Assembly (NCBI RefSeq): GCF_018129685.1
Contig: NZ_JAFCLG010000006.1
Location: forward strand, 248,001-312,000
Origin: Bradyrhizobium manausense
Lineage (GTDB): Bacteria; Pseudomonadota; Alphaproteobacteria; Rhizobiales; Xanthobacteraceae
DNA length: 64,000 bases
Direction: 5' to 3'
Shown: positions 15,536 to 24,993 of the stretch, in pieces
How the letters are laid out: each line of letters begins with the position of its first letter
Numbering within the stretch: the stretch's first letter is position 1
Made by a program: the position numbers and the translations under genes
The notes under the pieces: generated by a model
The model's input: the letters and a program-made list of their open reading frames with translations, nothing else
The model's database searches: none
What the model was told of the DNA's origin: nothing

Positions 15536-17188
15536 TCAGAATGCGAACTGCGTGCGCATTGCCACGGCGTCGAAGCTCGAGCCCGTGTTCGCGAATGGGG
15601 TGGGCGGGAGCGGTTGCTTGGAGACGGTGCCATGCAAATAGTCGAGCATGAAACGGACGTTGCCGTTGACGTACCAGTTGAGCGCCAGGGTGTAGACGTC
15701 CTGTCGTCCGCCGGCGACGCCGGCGGCGGTCGCGATTTGATCGTTCAGGTTCATCGTGGAGAAGCGGGCCGCGATTTCCCAGGCGCCCCAGCCACCGCCG
15801 TCGAGCGAGAACGGATGATCGGGCTTGACGCCGCCATAGGCGGCATTGCCCGGGTTGTATTTGCGAGCTTCGCCAGTCAGCACATAGGCTGCCTCGGCAT
15901 AGCCACCCTGGAAGTTCAGGCTCGACCTGCTGACCGGCGCCGCTGTAGTGTTCGCATTGCGATCGACGTTGAACCAGTAGTATTCGCCCTGGAGGAACAG
16001 CGATCCATAGGTTGCTGCGGCTTCCACACCGTAGACCTGAGCGCCCGAGACGTTGGGGATCGCAGGGGTTGCGATCAGTGATGTCGGGTCGATGCGCAGT
16101 TCGGGCCGGTCGCTGAGCGCGAGCGTCTGCGTGTTCGCGATCAGGTTTCGTGGCGGCTGGATCAGCCACTCGGCGTCGCCGCCGAGATGCACCGAATAGT
16201 TGTTGCCGCTGACGATTTGGCCTGCGACACGGGCGGTTGCGCCGTACTGCTCGCTGGTTCCGTTTGGTACGGCGCTTGACGCCGAATGAATGGCACCCGT
16301 CGTTGGGCCGGTCACGTAAGCGCCGGCGTAGAACACGTCGTTGTACCAGCGCGCGCCTGCCGCGGAACGGAAGTCACCAGCCGCGATGTTTTGTGCGATG
16401 ACGCCGACCGAGGCCCGCTCCATGAAGGGAATGTCGTTGGAGCTCATGGATTCATCCATGGTCCAGGCAATATCCATGATGCCGGCTTCGATCGCCATCT
16501 TGCCGCCGAACGGCTTCAGTCCCGTGTAGCTGATGAACGCGTTTTCGATGCCGGATGTGCCTCCGCCGGGCAGCAGTCCGACCGTGGGGGGAACGGCGGG
16601 CGGTGTCGCAGCAGCGCCCACGGTGCCGCCAAATCCGTCGGAAGAGCCGCCGAAGTCGTAGATCAGCGCAAAATTCCAGTCTTCGAGGAATTTACCGACG
16701 ACACCGATGCGCGCGCGCCGGACGTTTTCGCCGCTGTCCAGTTTCTGCGGCGCAGTGCTTGCCGAATTGGGGCGGTAGTCGTAGCCGCCGACGTCCCAGT
16801 GCACGCGGCTCGTGATCGCGACGCAGTTCGCGCCATCGGCGGTGCAGATGGTCGGCCGGTTGTTCGGCATCGTTACCACGACGCCGGACGGGGCGACCGG
16901 GCCCTTGACCGGAATGGTTGCGTTGGCATTGGCGACAACGGCCTTGGCCTCCGAGCGCGCTTCAGCCTTGGCCTCGGCCTTCGCTTCCTGCCTGGCTTTC
17001 GCCGTGGCGGCGGTGTTCGCTGCGGTCTGGTTCTGGAGCTTGTCGAGCTTCTGTTCCAGCATCTTCAACTGCTGCTTCAGAAGCGCGATCTCCTGATCGC
17101 TGTTGCTCGCTGATTGTGCCTGGGCCTGCGAGGCCGCCAGCACCCCGGCGAGACCAATCGCCGTGGCCGCCATTCTCGTCCTGCTCAT
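15536..17188 (-). CDS. OprO/OprP-type outer-membrane porin
   Basis: The 550-residue protein has a signal peptide (residues 1-25, cleaving after AQA). A coiled-coil segment with a Leu/Lys heptad pattern follows (about 35-60), then an Ala/Glu/Lys-rich linker, then a beta-barrel ending in the C-terminal Phe that marks outer-membrane proteins. The segments NVRRARIGVVGKF and GARWYNDVFYAGAYVTGP fit the phosphate-selective porin family, though substrate selectivity cannot be inferred. I chose the ATG at 17188 because the signal peptide begins there; an in-frame ATG 11 codons upstream is possible. Confidence 0.88.
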   Translation of the reverse strand: MSRTRMAATAIGLAGVLAASQAQAQSASNSDQEIALLKQQLKMLEQKLDKLQNQTAANTAATAKARQEAKAEAKAEARSEAKAVVANANATIPVKGPVAPSGVVVTMPNNRPTICTADGANCVAITSRVHWDVGGYDYRPNSASTAPQKLDSGENVRRARIGVVGKFLEDWNFALIYDFGGSSDGFGGTVGAAATPPAVPPTVGLLPGGGTSGIENAFISYTGLKPFGGKMAIEAGIMDIAWTMDESMSSNDIPFMERASVGVIAQNIAAGDFRSAAGARWYNDVFYAGAYVTGPTTGAIHSASSAVPNGTSEQYGATARVAGQIVSGNNYSVHLGGDAEWLIQPPRNLIANTQTLALSDRPELRIDPTSLIATPAIPNVSGAQVYGVEAAATYGSLFLQGEYYWFNVDRNANTTAAPVSRSSLNFQGGYAEAAYVLTGEARKYNPGNAAYGGVKPDHPFSLDGGGWGAWEIAARFSTMNLNDQIATAAGVAGGRQDVYTLALNWYVNGNVRFMLDYLHGTVSKQPLPPTPFANTGSSFDAVAMRTQFAF

Positions 17189-17221
17189 GTCATGACTCCA
17201 TCCTTTGACCAACTTCCCCAA

Positions 17222-17499
17222 GTCGCAACGGAGAGCCTAAGAATGATCGATGACTGTCCCGCGACGGCGCGCGCCGGTTGCGCGGTTCCCACTGATGTAA
17301 ATTCGTCGCAACCGAATCCGCCGGAACGAGAATGCAGGATGATGCGCATCATGCCAATGCACCGCCCAGGCAAATTGCCAATTCGCACGCCGGGCTTGCA
17401 TGCGGGACACACCGGAAAGAGCCTGAATATTGCCGTCCGGCGCCCTTCTATTGGGCTGCGAACGCGCCTATATTCCGGCGTCTTTTCCAAGAGGTAGGA
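17222..17499. other. Divergent spacer between porin and Do-protease genes
   Basis: The 280-bp region between the two divergent starts must carry both promoters. I see no gene, terminator or clear operator. The strand toward the protease has a GAGGTAGGA ribosome-binding site at 17491-17499. Confidence 0.4.
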
Positions 17500-18903
17500 A
17501 TGTTTCGAGCGAACCGGACCGCCGTCGTCACGGCATTGTGCATAGGCTTTTCGGCCCACTTCAATCCTGCTGTGGCGCAGGACCGTCGCGTCCCCTCGTC
17601 GCCAGCTGAGTTGCGGCTCTCCTATGCGCCAATCGTGCAGCGGGTGCAGCCGGCAGTCGTCAACGTCTATGCCGCGAAGGTGGTGCAGAACCGCAATCCG
17701 CTGCTGGACGATCCGATCTTTCGTCGCTTCTTCGGCGGTGGCCAGCAGCAGGAGCAGGTGCAGCGGTCACTGGGTTCGGGCGTGATCGTCGATGCCTCCG
17801 GGCTCGTCGTAACCAACGTCCATGTCATCGAAGGCGCCGACCAGGTGAAGGTATCGCTGTCGGACAAGCGCGAGTTCGAAGCCGAGATCGTCTTGAAGGA
17901 CTCCCGCAGCGATCTTGCGGTGCTCCGCCTGAAGGACACCAAGGAAAAGTTTCCTGCGCTCGAATTCACCAATTCGGACGAACTGATGGTCGGCGACGTC
18001 GTGATGGCGATCGGCAATCCCTTCGGCGTCGGCCAGACGGTGACCCACGGCATCATCTCGGCGCTGGCGCGCACGCAGGTCGGCATCACCGACTATCAGT
18101 TCTTCATCCAGACTGACGCGGCGATCAATCCCGGCAATTCCGGCGGCGCGCTGGTCGACATGAACGGCAGGCTCGCCGGCATCAACACCGCGATCTATTC
18201 GCGCTCGGGCGGCTCGCAGGGCATCGGCTTTGCGATTCCTGCCAACATGGTGCGCGTCGTCGTCGCCTCCGCCAAGGGCGGCGGCAAGGCGGTGAAGCGT
18301 CCCTGGCTCGGTGCGAAGCTGCAGGCGGTGACGCCCGAGATCGCCGAGAGCCTCGGTCTGCGCTCGCCCACCGGTGCGCTGGTCGCGAGCGTGGTTCCCA
18401 ACGGCCCCGCGGCGAAGGCCGGTCTGAAATCCTCAGACCTCATCATTGGAATCGACGGTCAGACCGTCGACGATCCCAACGCGTTCGACTACCGCTTCGC
18501 CACCCGTCCGATCGGCGGCAGCGCGCAAATCGACGTGCAGCGCGGCGGCAAGCCGTTGAAGCTCGCGATCGCGCTCGAGACCGCGCCTGATACCGGCCGT
18601 AACGAGCTTGTCGTCACCGCGCGCTCGCCGTTCCAGGGCGCAAAGGTCTCGACCATCACGCCTGCTGTGGCCGACGAACTGCATCTCGATGCCGATACCG
18701 AAGGTGTCGTCATCACCGACCTCGGCGACGACTCGCCGGCCGCCCAAGTCGGCTTCCAGAAGGGCGACATCATCCTGGCCGTCAACAACCAGAAGATTGG
18801 CAAGACCGGCGACCTCGAGAAGGCTGCGGGCGTCAGCCAGCGGATCTGGCGTATCACGCTGGTGCGCGGCGGCCAGCAGATCAACGTCACGCTGGGCGGA
18901 TGA
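17500..18903 (+). CDS. Do/DegQ-family periplasmic serine protease
   Basis: This HtrA-type protease, 467 residues after the chosen ATG, acts in envelope protein quality control. A signal peptide (1-26) precedes the trypsin-like domain with the catalytic triad His108 (TNVHVI), Asp138 (RSDLAVLRL) and Ser214 (NPGNSGGAL). Two PDZ domains follow, at about 270-360 and 375-467. The frame is open from 17332, but the GAGGTAGGA site and the signal peptide fix the start at 17500. The stop overlaps rarA by 4 bp. Confidence 0.94.
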   Translation: MFRANRTAVVTALCIGFSAHFNPAVAQDRRVPSSPAELRLSYAPIVQRVQPAVVNVYAAKVVQNRNPLLDDPIFRRFFGGGQQQEQVQRSLGSGVIVDASGLVVTNVHVIEGADQVKVSLSDKREFEAEIVLKDSRSDLAVLRLKDTKEKFPALEFTNSDELMVGDVVMAIGNPFGVGQTVTHGIISALARTQVGITDYQFFIQTDAAINPGNSGGALVDMNGRLAGINTAIYSRSGGSQGIGFAIPANMVRVVVASAKGGGKAVKRPWLGAKLQAVTPEIAESLGLRSPTGALVASVVPNGPAAKAGLKSSDLIIGIDGQTVDDPNAFDYRFATRPIGGSAQIDVQRGGKPLKLAIALETAPDTGRNELVVTARSPFQGAKVSTITPAVADELHLDADTEGVVITDLGDDSPAAQVGFQKGDIILAVNNQKIGKTGDLEKAAGVSQRIWRITLVRGGQQINVTLGG

Positions 18904-20237
18904 GTCCAAAGCGACCACAGCAGACGCCAACTCTCTTTGCCGCGGCGGGGCTCGATCACGAAGCCCCGCATCCGCTGCCGGACCGGTTGCGGCCGCGTGC
19001 GCTGTCGGAGGTCGTCGGCCAGGATCACATCCTCGGCCCCGACGGTGCGCTGACGCGCATGCTGGAGACGCGCACGCTGGGATCGCTGGTGTTCTGGGGA
19101 CCGCCCGGCACCGGCAAGACCACGGTGGCGCGGCTGCTCGCCGATGCGACCGATCTGCATTTCGAGCAGATCTCGGCGGTATTCTCCGGCGTCGCTGATC
19201 TGAAGAAGGCATTCGATGCCGCGCGTGCCCGCCGCGAGATGGGCAAAGGCACGCTGCTGTTCGTCGACGAGGTGCATCGCTTCAACCGTGCCCAGCAGGA
19301 TTCGTTTCTGCCCGTCATGGAAGACGGCACCGTCGTCATGGTCGGCGCCACCACGGAGAATCCGTCGTTCGAGCTCAACGCGGCGCTTCTGTCCCGCGCA
19401 CGGGTGCTGGTGTTTCGCTCGCTTGATGCTGCGGCGATCGAAAAGCTGTTTGCGCATGCCGAGGAGGTCGAGGGCCGCAAGCTGCCGCTCGATGCGGAGG
19501 CAAGGGCGGTGCTGGTGCGCATGGCCGATGGCGATGGCCGCGCGTCGCTGACGCTCGCCGAAGAGGTCTGGCGCTCGGCGCGCGCGGACGAGATATTCAA
19601 TGCCGCGCAGTTGCAGGACATTCTGCAACGCCGCGCCCCGATCTACGACAAGTCGGCCGACGGCCATTACAACCTGATTTCGGCGCTGCATAAATCGGTG
19701 CGCGGCTCCGATCCGGACGCCGCGCTCTATTATCTCTGCCGCATGCTCGATGCCGGCGAGGACCCGCTATTCCTGGCCCGCCGCGTCGTGCGCATGGCGG
19801 TCGAGGACATCGGCCTTGCCGATCCGCAGGCGCTCGTCATTGCCAATGCGGCCAAGGACGCCTTCGACTTCCTCGGCCATCCCGAAGGCGAGCTTGCGAT
19901 CGCGCAAGCCGTGGTCTATCTCGCCACCGCGCCGAAATCGAATGCGGTTTATACGGCGTTCGGCACGGCGATGCAGGTGGCAAAACAGGCCGGCTCGCTG
20001 CTGCCGCCAAAGCACATCCTCAATTCCCCGACCAAGCTGATGAAGTCGGAAGGCTACGGCGCAGCCTACGAATACGACCACGATGCGCCCGACGCCTTCT
20101 CCGGTCAGGACTACTTTCCGGAAGCCCTCGGCCGCCAGACCTTCTACGACCCGCCCGAGCGTGGCTTCGAGCGGGAGATCAGGAAGCGGCTGGATTACTG
20201 GGCCAAGCTGCGGAAGGAGCGGGGTGGTTCGCGCTAG
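18900..20237 (+). CDS. rarA: Replication-associated recombination protein A (MgsA family AAA+ ATPase)
   Basis: This 445-residue AAA+ ATPase acts at stalled replication forks. Walker A GPPGTGKT is at 67-74 and Walker B LLFVDEVH at 119-126, with a sensor region GATTENPSFELNAALLSRARV. The C-terminal half carries the family tetramerisation region (YYLCRMLDAGEDPLFLARR). It begins within the protease stop codon (ATGA overlap), indicating coupled translation. Confidence 0.95.
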   Translation: MSPKRPQQTPTLFAAAGLDHEAPHPLPDRLRPRALSEVVGQDHILGPDGALTRMLETRTLGSLVFWGPPGTGKTTVARLLADATDLHFEQISAVFSGVADLKKAFDAARARREMGKGTLLFVDEVHRFNRAQQDSFLPVMEDGTVVMVGATTENPSFELNAALLSRARVLVFRSLDAAAIEKLFAHAEEVEGRKLPLDAEARAVLVRMADGDGRASLTLAEEVWRSARADEIFNAAQLQDILQRRAPIYDKSADGHYNLISALHKSVRGSDPDAALYYLCRMLDAGEDPLFLARRVVRMAVEDIGLADPQALVIANAAKDAFDFLGHPEGELAIAQAVVYLATAPKSNAVYTAFGTAMQVAKQAGSLLPPKHILNSPTKLMKSEGYGAAYEYDHDAPDAFSGQDYFPEALGRQTFYDPPERGFEREIRKRLDYWAKLRKERGGSR

Positions 20238-20289
20238 AAACGGCCATTTCGCCGTGACGGCAGCCGGCTTTTAGGGTACGCAGGCAACC

Positions 20290-21504
20290 ATGAGCCGCCG
20301 CATCAAAAGAACCAATCAAGAGCCCCGTTCGCGCGACGAGCGCAAGGAATCGCGCCCGTTCAAGGCGCGCAGCGCCAAGAAGGCTGGACCGCGTCCGGGC
20401 GCCAAGCCTGGTAGCAAGCCGCCGCGCTTTGCGGGCGAGCGCGCCGAGCGTCGTCCACCCAGGGCCGAGGTTGAACGGGTTGCGCCGGAAAAGCCCGTCG
20501 AGGCGCTGCTGCCGACCAAGGTGCAAACCGTCAAGGTGACGGCCGACGAGAACAACATGCGCGTCGACCGCTTCCTCGAAGCGCGCTTTCCCGGCCTGTC
20601 GTTCTCCCACATCCAGCGCGTCGTCCGCAAAGGTGAGCTGCGTGTCGACGGCAAGCGCGTCGACAGCAAGGATCGGCTGGAGGAGGGTCAGAGCGTCCGC
20701 ATTCCGCCGCTGAAGCTCGACGCGCCGAAGGTCGTGGGCGAGATCTCGGAAGGCGCGCAGAAGACGCTTGCCGCGCTGAAGGAGATGACGATCTACGAGG
20801 ACGATGACGTTCTCGTGCTGAACAAGCCGTTCGGGCTTGCGGTGCAGGGCGGCTCCGGCACGACGCGACATATCGACCAGATGCTGGAGGTGATGCGCGA
20901 TTCCAAGGGCCAGAAGCCACGGCTTGTGCACCGGATCGACAAGGACACGGCGGGCTGCCTGCTGATAGCCAAGACACGCTTCGCCGCATCGCATCTGACC
21001 GGCGCGTTCCGCTCGCGCTCGGCACGGAAAACCTATTGGGCGCTGGTGCCGGGTCTGCCGAAGCCGAAGCAGGGGCGCATCTCGACCTTCCTGGCGAAGG
21101 AGGAGAGCGAGGACGACACCATCATGCGCATCGCCCAGCACGGCGACGAGGGCGCCAGCCACGCGGTCACCTACTACGCGGTGGTCGAGACCGCCGGCAA
21201 CAAGCTGACCTGGGTGTCGCTGAAGCCCGTCACGGGCCGCACCCACCAGCTCCGCGCCCATATGGAGCATATCGGCCATCCCATCGTCGGCGATCCCAAA
21301 TATTTCAACATCGAGAACTGGCAGTTGCCGGGCGGCCTGCAAAACCGGCTGCATCTGCTCGCGCGCCGCATCGTCATCCCGCATCCGCGCGGCGGGGTGA
21401 TCGACGCCACCGCGCCGCTGCCGCCGCACATGCAGCAGTCGTGGAATCTGCTCGGGCTGGATGCGAGCCGGTTCGATCCGATCGAGAACGCGCCGGAAGA
21501 GTAG
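20290..21504 (+). CDS. RluC/RluD-type rRNA pseudouridine synthase
   Basis: The 404-residue protein converts uridines of rRNA to pseudouridine. Residues 1-75 are a basic, probably disordered extension. An S4 RNA-binding domain follows at about 90-140 (RVDRFLEARFPGLSFSHIQR), then the RluA-type catalytic domain with HRIDKDTAG, in which Asp217 is the nucleophile. The C-terminal TGRTHQLRAHMEHIGHPIVG is a family hallmark. RluC is the likeliest orthologue, but the target uridines cannot be told from sequence. The stop codon directly abuts that of the convergent gene. Confidence 0.92.
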   Translation: MSRRIKRTNQEPRSRDERKESRPFKARSAKKAGPRPGAKPGSKPPRFAGERAERRPPRAEVERVAPEKPVEALLPTKVQTVKVTADENNMRVDRFLEARFPGLSFSHIQRVVRKGELRVDGKRVDSKDRLEEGQSVRIPPLKLDAPKVVGEISEGAQKTLAALKEMTIYEDDDVLVLNKPFGLAVQGGSGTTRHIDQMLEVMRDSKGQKPRLVHRIDKDTAGCLLIAKTRFAASHLTGAFRSRSARKTYWALVPGLPKPKQGRISTFLAKEESEDDTIMRIAQHGDEGASHAVTYYAVVETAGNKLTWVSLKPVTGRTHQLRAHMEHIGHPIVGDPKYFNIENWQLPGGLQNRLHLLARRIVIPHPRGGVIDATAPLPPHMQQSWNLLGLDASRFDPIENAPEE

Positions 21505-21951
21505 TCAATTCCGAAACTGTTCCAGAAACATCCGCAGGCTGTCATGCGGGCTCTCGACGTCAGTGATCAGCCAGCCCTCGGGTCCGTTGACCAGGATGAA
21601 GTTCAGCACGACCTTGCGGCCGTGATTGTCGAAATTCGCAGCGACATAGGTCTTGTCGTATTGCTTGCGGATAACAGCGATCGTCACAGGGCCGAGCTTC
21701 CAGCTCGGGCTTTGCACCAGAAAATCATACGGCTCGCTCCGCGGCGCAGACCACGCCTTGCGCAGGGAAGGGTCGAAGAACTGCCGGGTGGTCGCATCGT
21801 CCCGCGGCAGGCCCTTCGACACCTCCGGCGCGCCCGCGCCGTAATAGGCATAGACATTGCGGACCAGCGATTCCGGGGTGCGAAAGCCGGCCTCGGCCGC
21901 GGCCAGCCAAAGCCCGGCGAACAGGGCCGCAATACCCCCAAGTTCCCTCAT
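21505..21951 (-). CDS. Secreted DUF3828-like protein
   Basis: The 148-residue product has a signal peptide (about 1-20) followed by an NTF2-like domain of the DUF3828 type. Visible pieces are TPESLVRNVYAYYG, a QFFDPSLRKAW segment and VVLNFILVNGPEGWLITDVES. The function is unknown. I chose the start at 21951, which gives the signal peptide; the upstream alternative at 21978 adds nine residues. It is convergent with the pseudouridine synthase with zero spacing. Confidence 0.75.
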   Translation of the reverse strand: MRELGGIAALFAGLWLAAAEAGFRTPESLVRNVYAYYGAGAPEVSKGLPRDDATTRQFFDPSLRKAWSAPRSEPYDFLVQSPSWKLGPVTIAVIRKQYDKTYVAANFDNHGRKVVLNFILVNGPEGWLITDVESPHDSLRMFLEQFRN

Positions 21952-22074
21952 GCCTGCCGTCCGCTTTATCGGCTCCAATTCTTGGCCTAAAACTTCTTGG
22001 CCTAAAACGCGCTTACCTTAAAAGCCGATCTTACTTCAAAAAACCGCATTCAGCGGCGGAGACCGAAACCTCAC

Positions 22075-22869
22075 ATGCGCGAATTGTTCGAAGAAGCAGC
22101 CAGCCAACCCCCGCGGGATCCGCGGGAATCGGCGCGCGCGTCGGCGCGGACGCCGCTGCGCAAGCGCTTCTACAAAGAGGCCGGCGTCGCCGAGACAGAG
22201 GGCGGCTTTGCCATCACCCTCGACGGCAAGCCGATCCGCACGCCCTCCGCCCGCCAGGTGGTGATCCCGTCGCGGGCGCTCGCCGATGCCGTGGCCGCCG
22301 AATGGGCTGCCCAGGGCGAGACAATCGATCCCGTGACCATGCCGCTGACCCGGATCGCCAACAGCGTGGTCGAGGGCGTGGTCGACCGCGTCGGGCTCGT
22401 TATGGACGACCTCGCCAGGTACTTCGAGACCGACCTGCTGTTCTATCGCGCCGGCCACCCGGAAGGGCTGGTCGCGCGCGAGGCCGCGCATTGGGACCCC
22501 GTGCTGTTCTGGGCCGCCGAGGCGCTGGGGGCGCATTTCATCCTTTCCGAGGGCATCATCCATGTGAAGCAGCCGGACGAGGCGCTCCGGGTGGCCCGCA
22601 GCGCGCTGCCGGAGGATCCTTGGTCGGTTGCCGCCCTCCACGTCGTGACGACCCTGACCGGATCGGCGCTGCTGGCCCTGGCGCTGGCCCATGGCGTGCA
22701 TGACGCTGCCCAGGTCTGGGCCGCCGCCCATGTCGACGAGGACTGGAACATCGACCAATGGGGCGTGGACGAGGAAGCGGCCGCCCGGCGGGCCATGCGC
22801 CTGCGGGATTTCGAGGCCGCCGTGGCCGTACTGACGGCCGTGAAGCCGCCCGCGGCCAAAGGTCCTTAA
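22075..22869 (+). CDS. ATP12-family F1-ATPase assembly chaperone
   Basis: The 264-residue protein belongs to the ATP12 family, known in mitochondria and alphaproteobacteria. There it binds the F1 alpha subunit before assembly of the catalytic hexamer. Conserved parts are KRFYKEAGVAETEGGFAITL near residues 30-49, LDGKPIRTPSARQVVIPS, and ARYFETDLLFYRA around 118-130. It stands alone here; the atp operon is not in the window. Confidence 0.9.
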   Translation: MRELFEEAASQPPRDPRESARASARTPLRKRFYKEAGVAETEGGFAITLDGKPIRTPSARQVVIPSRALADAVAAEWAAQGETIDPVTMPLTRIANSVVEGVVDRVGLVMDDLARYFETDLLFYRAGHPEGLVAREAAHWDPVLFWAAEALGAHFILSEGIIHVKQPDEALRVARSALPEDPWSVAALHVVTTLTGSALLALALAHGVHDAAQVWAAAHVDEDWNIDQWGVDEEAAARRAMRLRDFEAAVAVLTAVKPPAAKGP

Positions 22870-22924
22870 CGAGAGGTTTACGAGGGGCCCCTAGGGTGGG
22901 ATTCGCGTTCCCCGGGCCCCTGAC

Positions 22925-24562
22925 ATGCCGACGCCGATAAGCTCGATCCTTCCAGTGAGTGCCGCCAGCCCTGTGGCTGATGCGGCAACGCCCGATCTCG
23001 TGCTTCAGGCCGGCAGCGTGGTCGACGCCAGGGTCGTCAGCGTGCTCGCCGACAATCTGGTGCGGATCGCGATCGCCAATCTGTCGATGGACGTGATGTC
23101 CGAGGTCTCGCTGACCCCAGGACAGAATCTCCAGCTCGCGGTCTCGCAGAACAACGGCACCATCAAGCTGGCCATCGTCAACGGAGCAGGCGAGGCGAGC
23201 GCCGATCAGGTCGCGCTGACGCCGACGGCGGCCTCGCTGGTGGACAGTCCTTCGCTCGTGCCGTCGGTCAATGCGGCCCGCAATCCCCTGACGCCGGCTG
23301 AACAGGTCGCCGTCACCGCAGCCTCGGCCGAGGCGGTCACAAAACAGGGCAGCCTGGCGCCGCTGTTCGCCAATCTGGCGTCAGTCGTCACCGGCAGCGA
23401 TTTGCCGGCCGGATTGAAGCAGGCCGTGCTGGACGTGCTGGCGCAACAGACACCGCTCGACACCGGCCTCGACGGTGGCGATATCGAATCCGCGTTCCAG
23501 AAGTCCGGCCTGTTTCTCGAGGCTTCGCTCGCCTCAGGCGCGACGCCGCCGTCTGGAGCGGTGCCGGATCTGAAGGCCGCGCTGCTCGTGCTCCGCCAGA
23601 CGCTGGCGGCGACATCAGGCACGCTCGCGACCGCCGCGCCGCAGGCCGCAACGCAAGGCGGGGCACCCGCGCCCAGCCCGTCGGCTGGTCTGCCGAGTGG
23701 AGTTTCAGCGCCGCAAGTGGCGGGCGAGGCAGCGCCGGCTGCGTTGCCGTCACGTGGGGCGGTTGCTCAACCCCCACAATGGCCAAGCGAGGTCGCGCTC
23801 GCCGCCGCCGTGCTGGCCGACAGCGCTGGCGGAACGCCGCAGGCGCCGGTGCCGCGCGCGATGTCCGCGGGCCTGGCCGCGGCCCTGTTGCAAGAGGTCA
23901 CGCAAGACCTGCCGCGCCTGACCGGCAATGTGCCTGATGCCACCAAGGCCGTTCCCGACGGCCACGTCTTCGAGACGGCCCTACGCACGACCACGCCGCC
24001 GCCGTTCCGCGGCGCGCTGCCGTCGCCGCAAGCGATCGCCTCGCCATCGCTTCCACCAAACGCACCGCTCGCGGCAACCGTGCATCGCCTGATCGACGAC
24101 ACCGATGCGGCGATCGCGCGGCAGACGCTGTTGCAAGTCGCCTCGCTGCCAGACCGCGTCGATGCCAGCGGCCATCGCAGCGATCCGGCCGCGCCACAGT
24201 GGAATTTCGAAATTCCGTTTGCGACCCCGCAGGGCACCGCGATGGCCCAGTTCGAGATCTCGCGCGACGGCGGCAACGAAACGCCGGATCCCGCCAAGCG
24301 CGCCTGGCGCGCGCGCTTCACGCTCAATGTCGAGCCCGCCGGACCCGTGCATGCGCTGATCACGCTCAATGGCGACAAAACCCTCGTGCGGATGTGGGCC
24401 GAGCGGCCCGCGACGGCGCAGCAGCTACGCGCCGGGATTGGCGAGCTCAATCAGGCGCTGACCAAAGCCGAGCTCAAGCCTGGCGATATCATCGTGCGCG
24501 ACGGCACGCCGCCGCAGCCCGCGCCGGCCCGCGCCGGACACTTCCTGGATCGCGCCACATGA
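22925..24562 (+). CDS. FliK-like flagellar hook-length-control domain protein
   Basis: The 545-residue protein is low in complexity (Ala, Pro, Thr, Gln) over about residues 100-410. It ends in a domain like the FliK C-terminus (WNFEIPFATPQGTAMAQFEI near 427-446, then LITLNGDKTLVRMWAERP and a TKAELKPGDIIVRDG end). FliK proteins set hook length and switch export specificity through FlhB. No flagellar genes surround it, but its stop overlaps a FlhB-C-like gene by 4 bp, which supports the reading. Confidence 0.75.
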   Translation: MPTPISSILPVSAASPVADAATPDLVLQAGSVVDARVVSVLADNLVRIAIANLSMDVMSEVSLTPGQNLQLAVSQNNGTIKLAIVNGAGEASADQVALTPTAASLVDSPSLVPSVNAARNPLTPAEQVAVTAASAEAVTKQGSLAPLFANLASVVTGSDLPAGLKQAVLDVLAQQTPLDTGLDGGDIESAFQKSGLFLEASLASGATPPSGAVPDLKAALLVLRQTLAATSGTLATAAPQAATQGGAPAPSPSAGLPSGVSAPQVAGEAAPAALPSRGAVAQPPQWPSEVALAAAVLADSAGGTPQAPVPRAMSAGLAAALLQEVTQDLPRLTGNVPDATKAVPDGHVFETALRTTTPPPFRGALPSPQAIASPSLPPNAPLAATVHRLIDDTDAAIARQTLLQVASLPDRVDASGHRSDPAAPQWNFEIPFATPQGTAMAQFEISRDGGNETPDPAKRAWRARFTLNVEPAGPVHALITLNGDKTLVRMWAERPATAQQLRAGIGELNQALTKAELKPGDIIVRDGTPPQPAPARAGHFLDRAT

Positions 24563-24822
24563 GCGAGGACTCCAAGCTCGCAATCGCGCTGCACTACGAG
24601 AAGGGCAGCGGCGCGCCCGTGGTCGTGGCCAAGGGCAAGGGCACGATCGGCGCCAAGATCGTCGAGATTGCCAAGGCCAACGATATCCCGATCGAGGAGA
24701 ACGAGATTTTGGCGGGCGCGCTCTCCAAGGTCGAACTCGGCGAGGAAATTCCGCCTGATCTCTACAAGGCCGTCGCCGAAGTCCTCGTGTTCGTGCTGCG
24801 GCTGTCGGGCCGGGCGCGCTAG
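24559..24822 (+). CDS. FlhB C-terminal-domain-like protein
   Basis: These 87 residues match only the cytoplasmic C-terminal part of the FlhB/YscU export switch. They include the LAIALHYEKGSGAPVVVAKG segment and an IPIEENEILAGAL stretch, and end with the VAEVLVFVLRLSGRA helix. The membrane domain is absent, and the autocleaving NPTH tetrapeptide is replaced by a new N-terminus, so it corresponds roughly to the fragment after cleavage. Stand-alone FlhB-C homologues are known in several bacteria and can partly replace FlhB-C. It starts within the stop of the FliK-like gene. Confidence 0.85.
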   Translation: MSEDSKLAIALHYEKGSGAPVVVAKGKGTIGAKIVEIAKANDIPIEENEILAGALSKVELGEEIPPDLYKAVAEVLVFVLRLSGRAR

Positions 24823-24854
24823 ATGTGGATGAAATCAAGTCCCCGGTCGGCAGT

Positions 24855-24879
24855 TCACCTCTCCCTACGGGAGAGGTGA
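24855..24879. repeat. Extragenic hairpin repeat (CACCTCTCCC type)
   Basis: TCACCTCTCCC and GGGAGAGGTGA form a perfect 11-bp stem with a 3-base loop, 32 bp after the FlhB-C-like gene. This sequence type is a widespread intergenic repeat in bradyrhizobia. It could serve as a terminator for the FliK/FlhB-like pair. Confidence 0.65.
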
Positions 24880-24993
24880 TCCGAGTCCGGTGCTCGCAGC
24901 GATTCAACCAAGAGTCATCCCAATCCAGAGCGCATCATTCTCTCCCCGCGTCGCTGCGCTCGCAATGACGGAGTCTGCGGAGCCGACGCGGGC

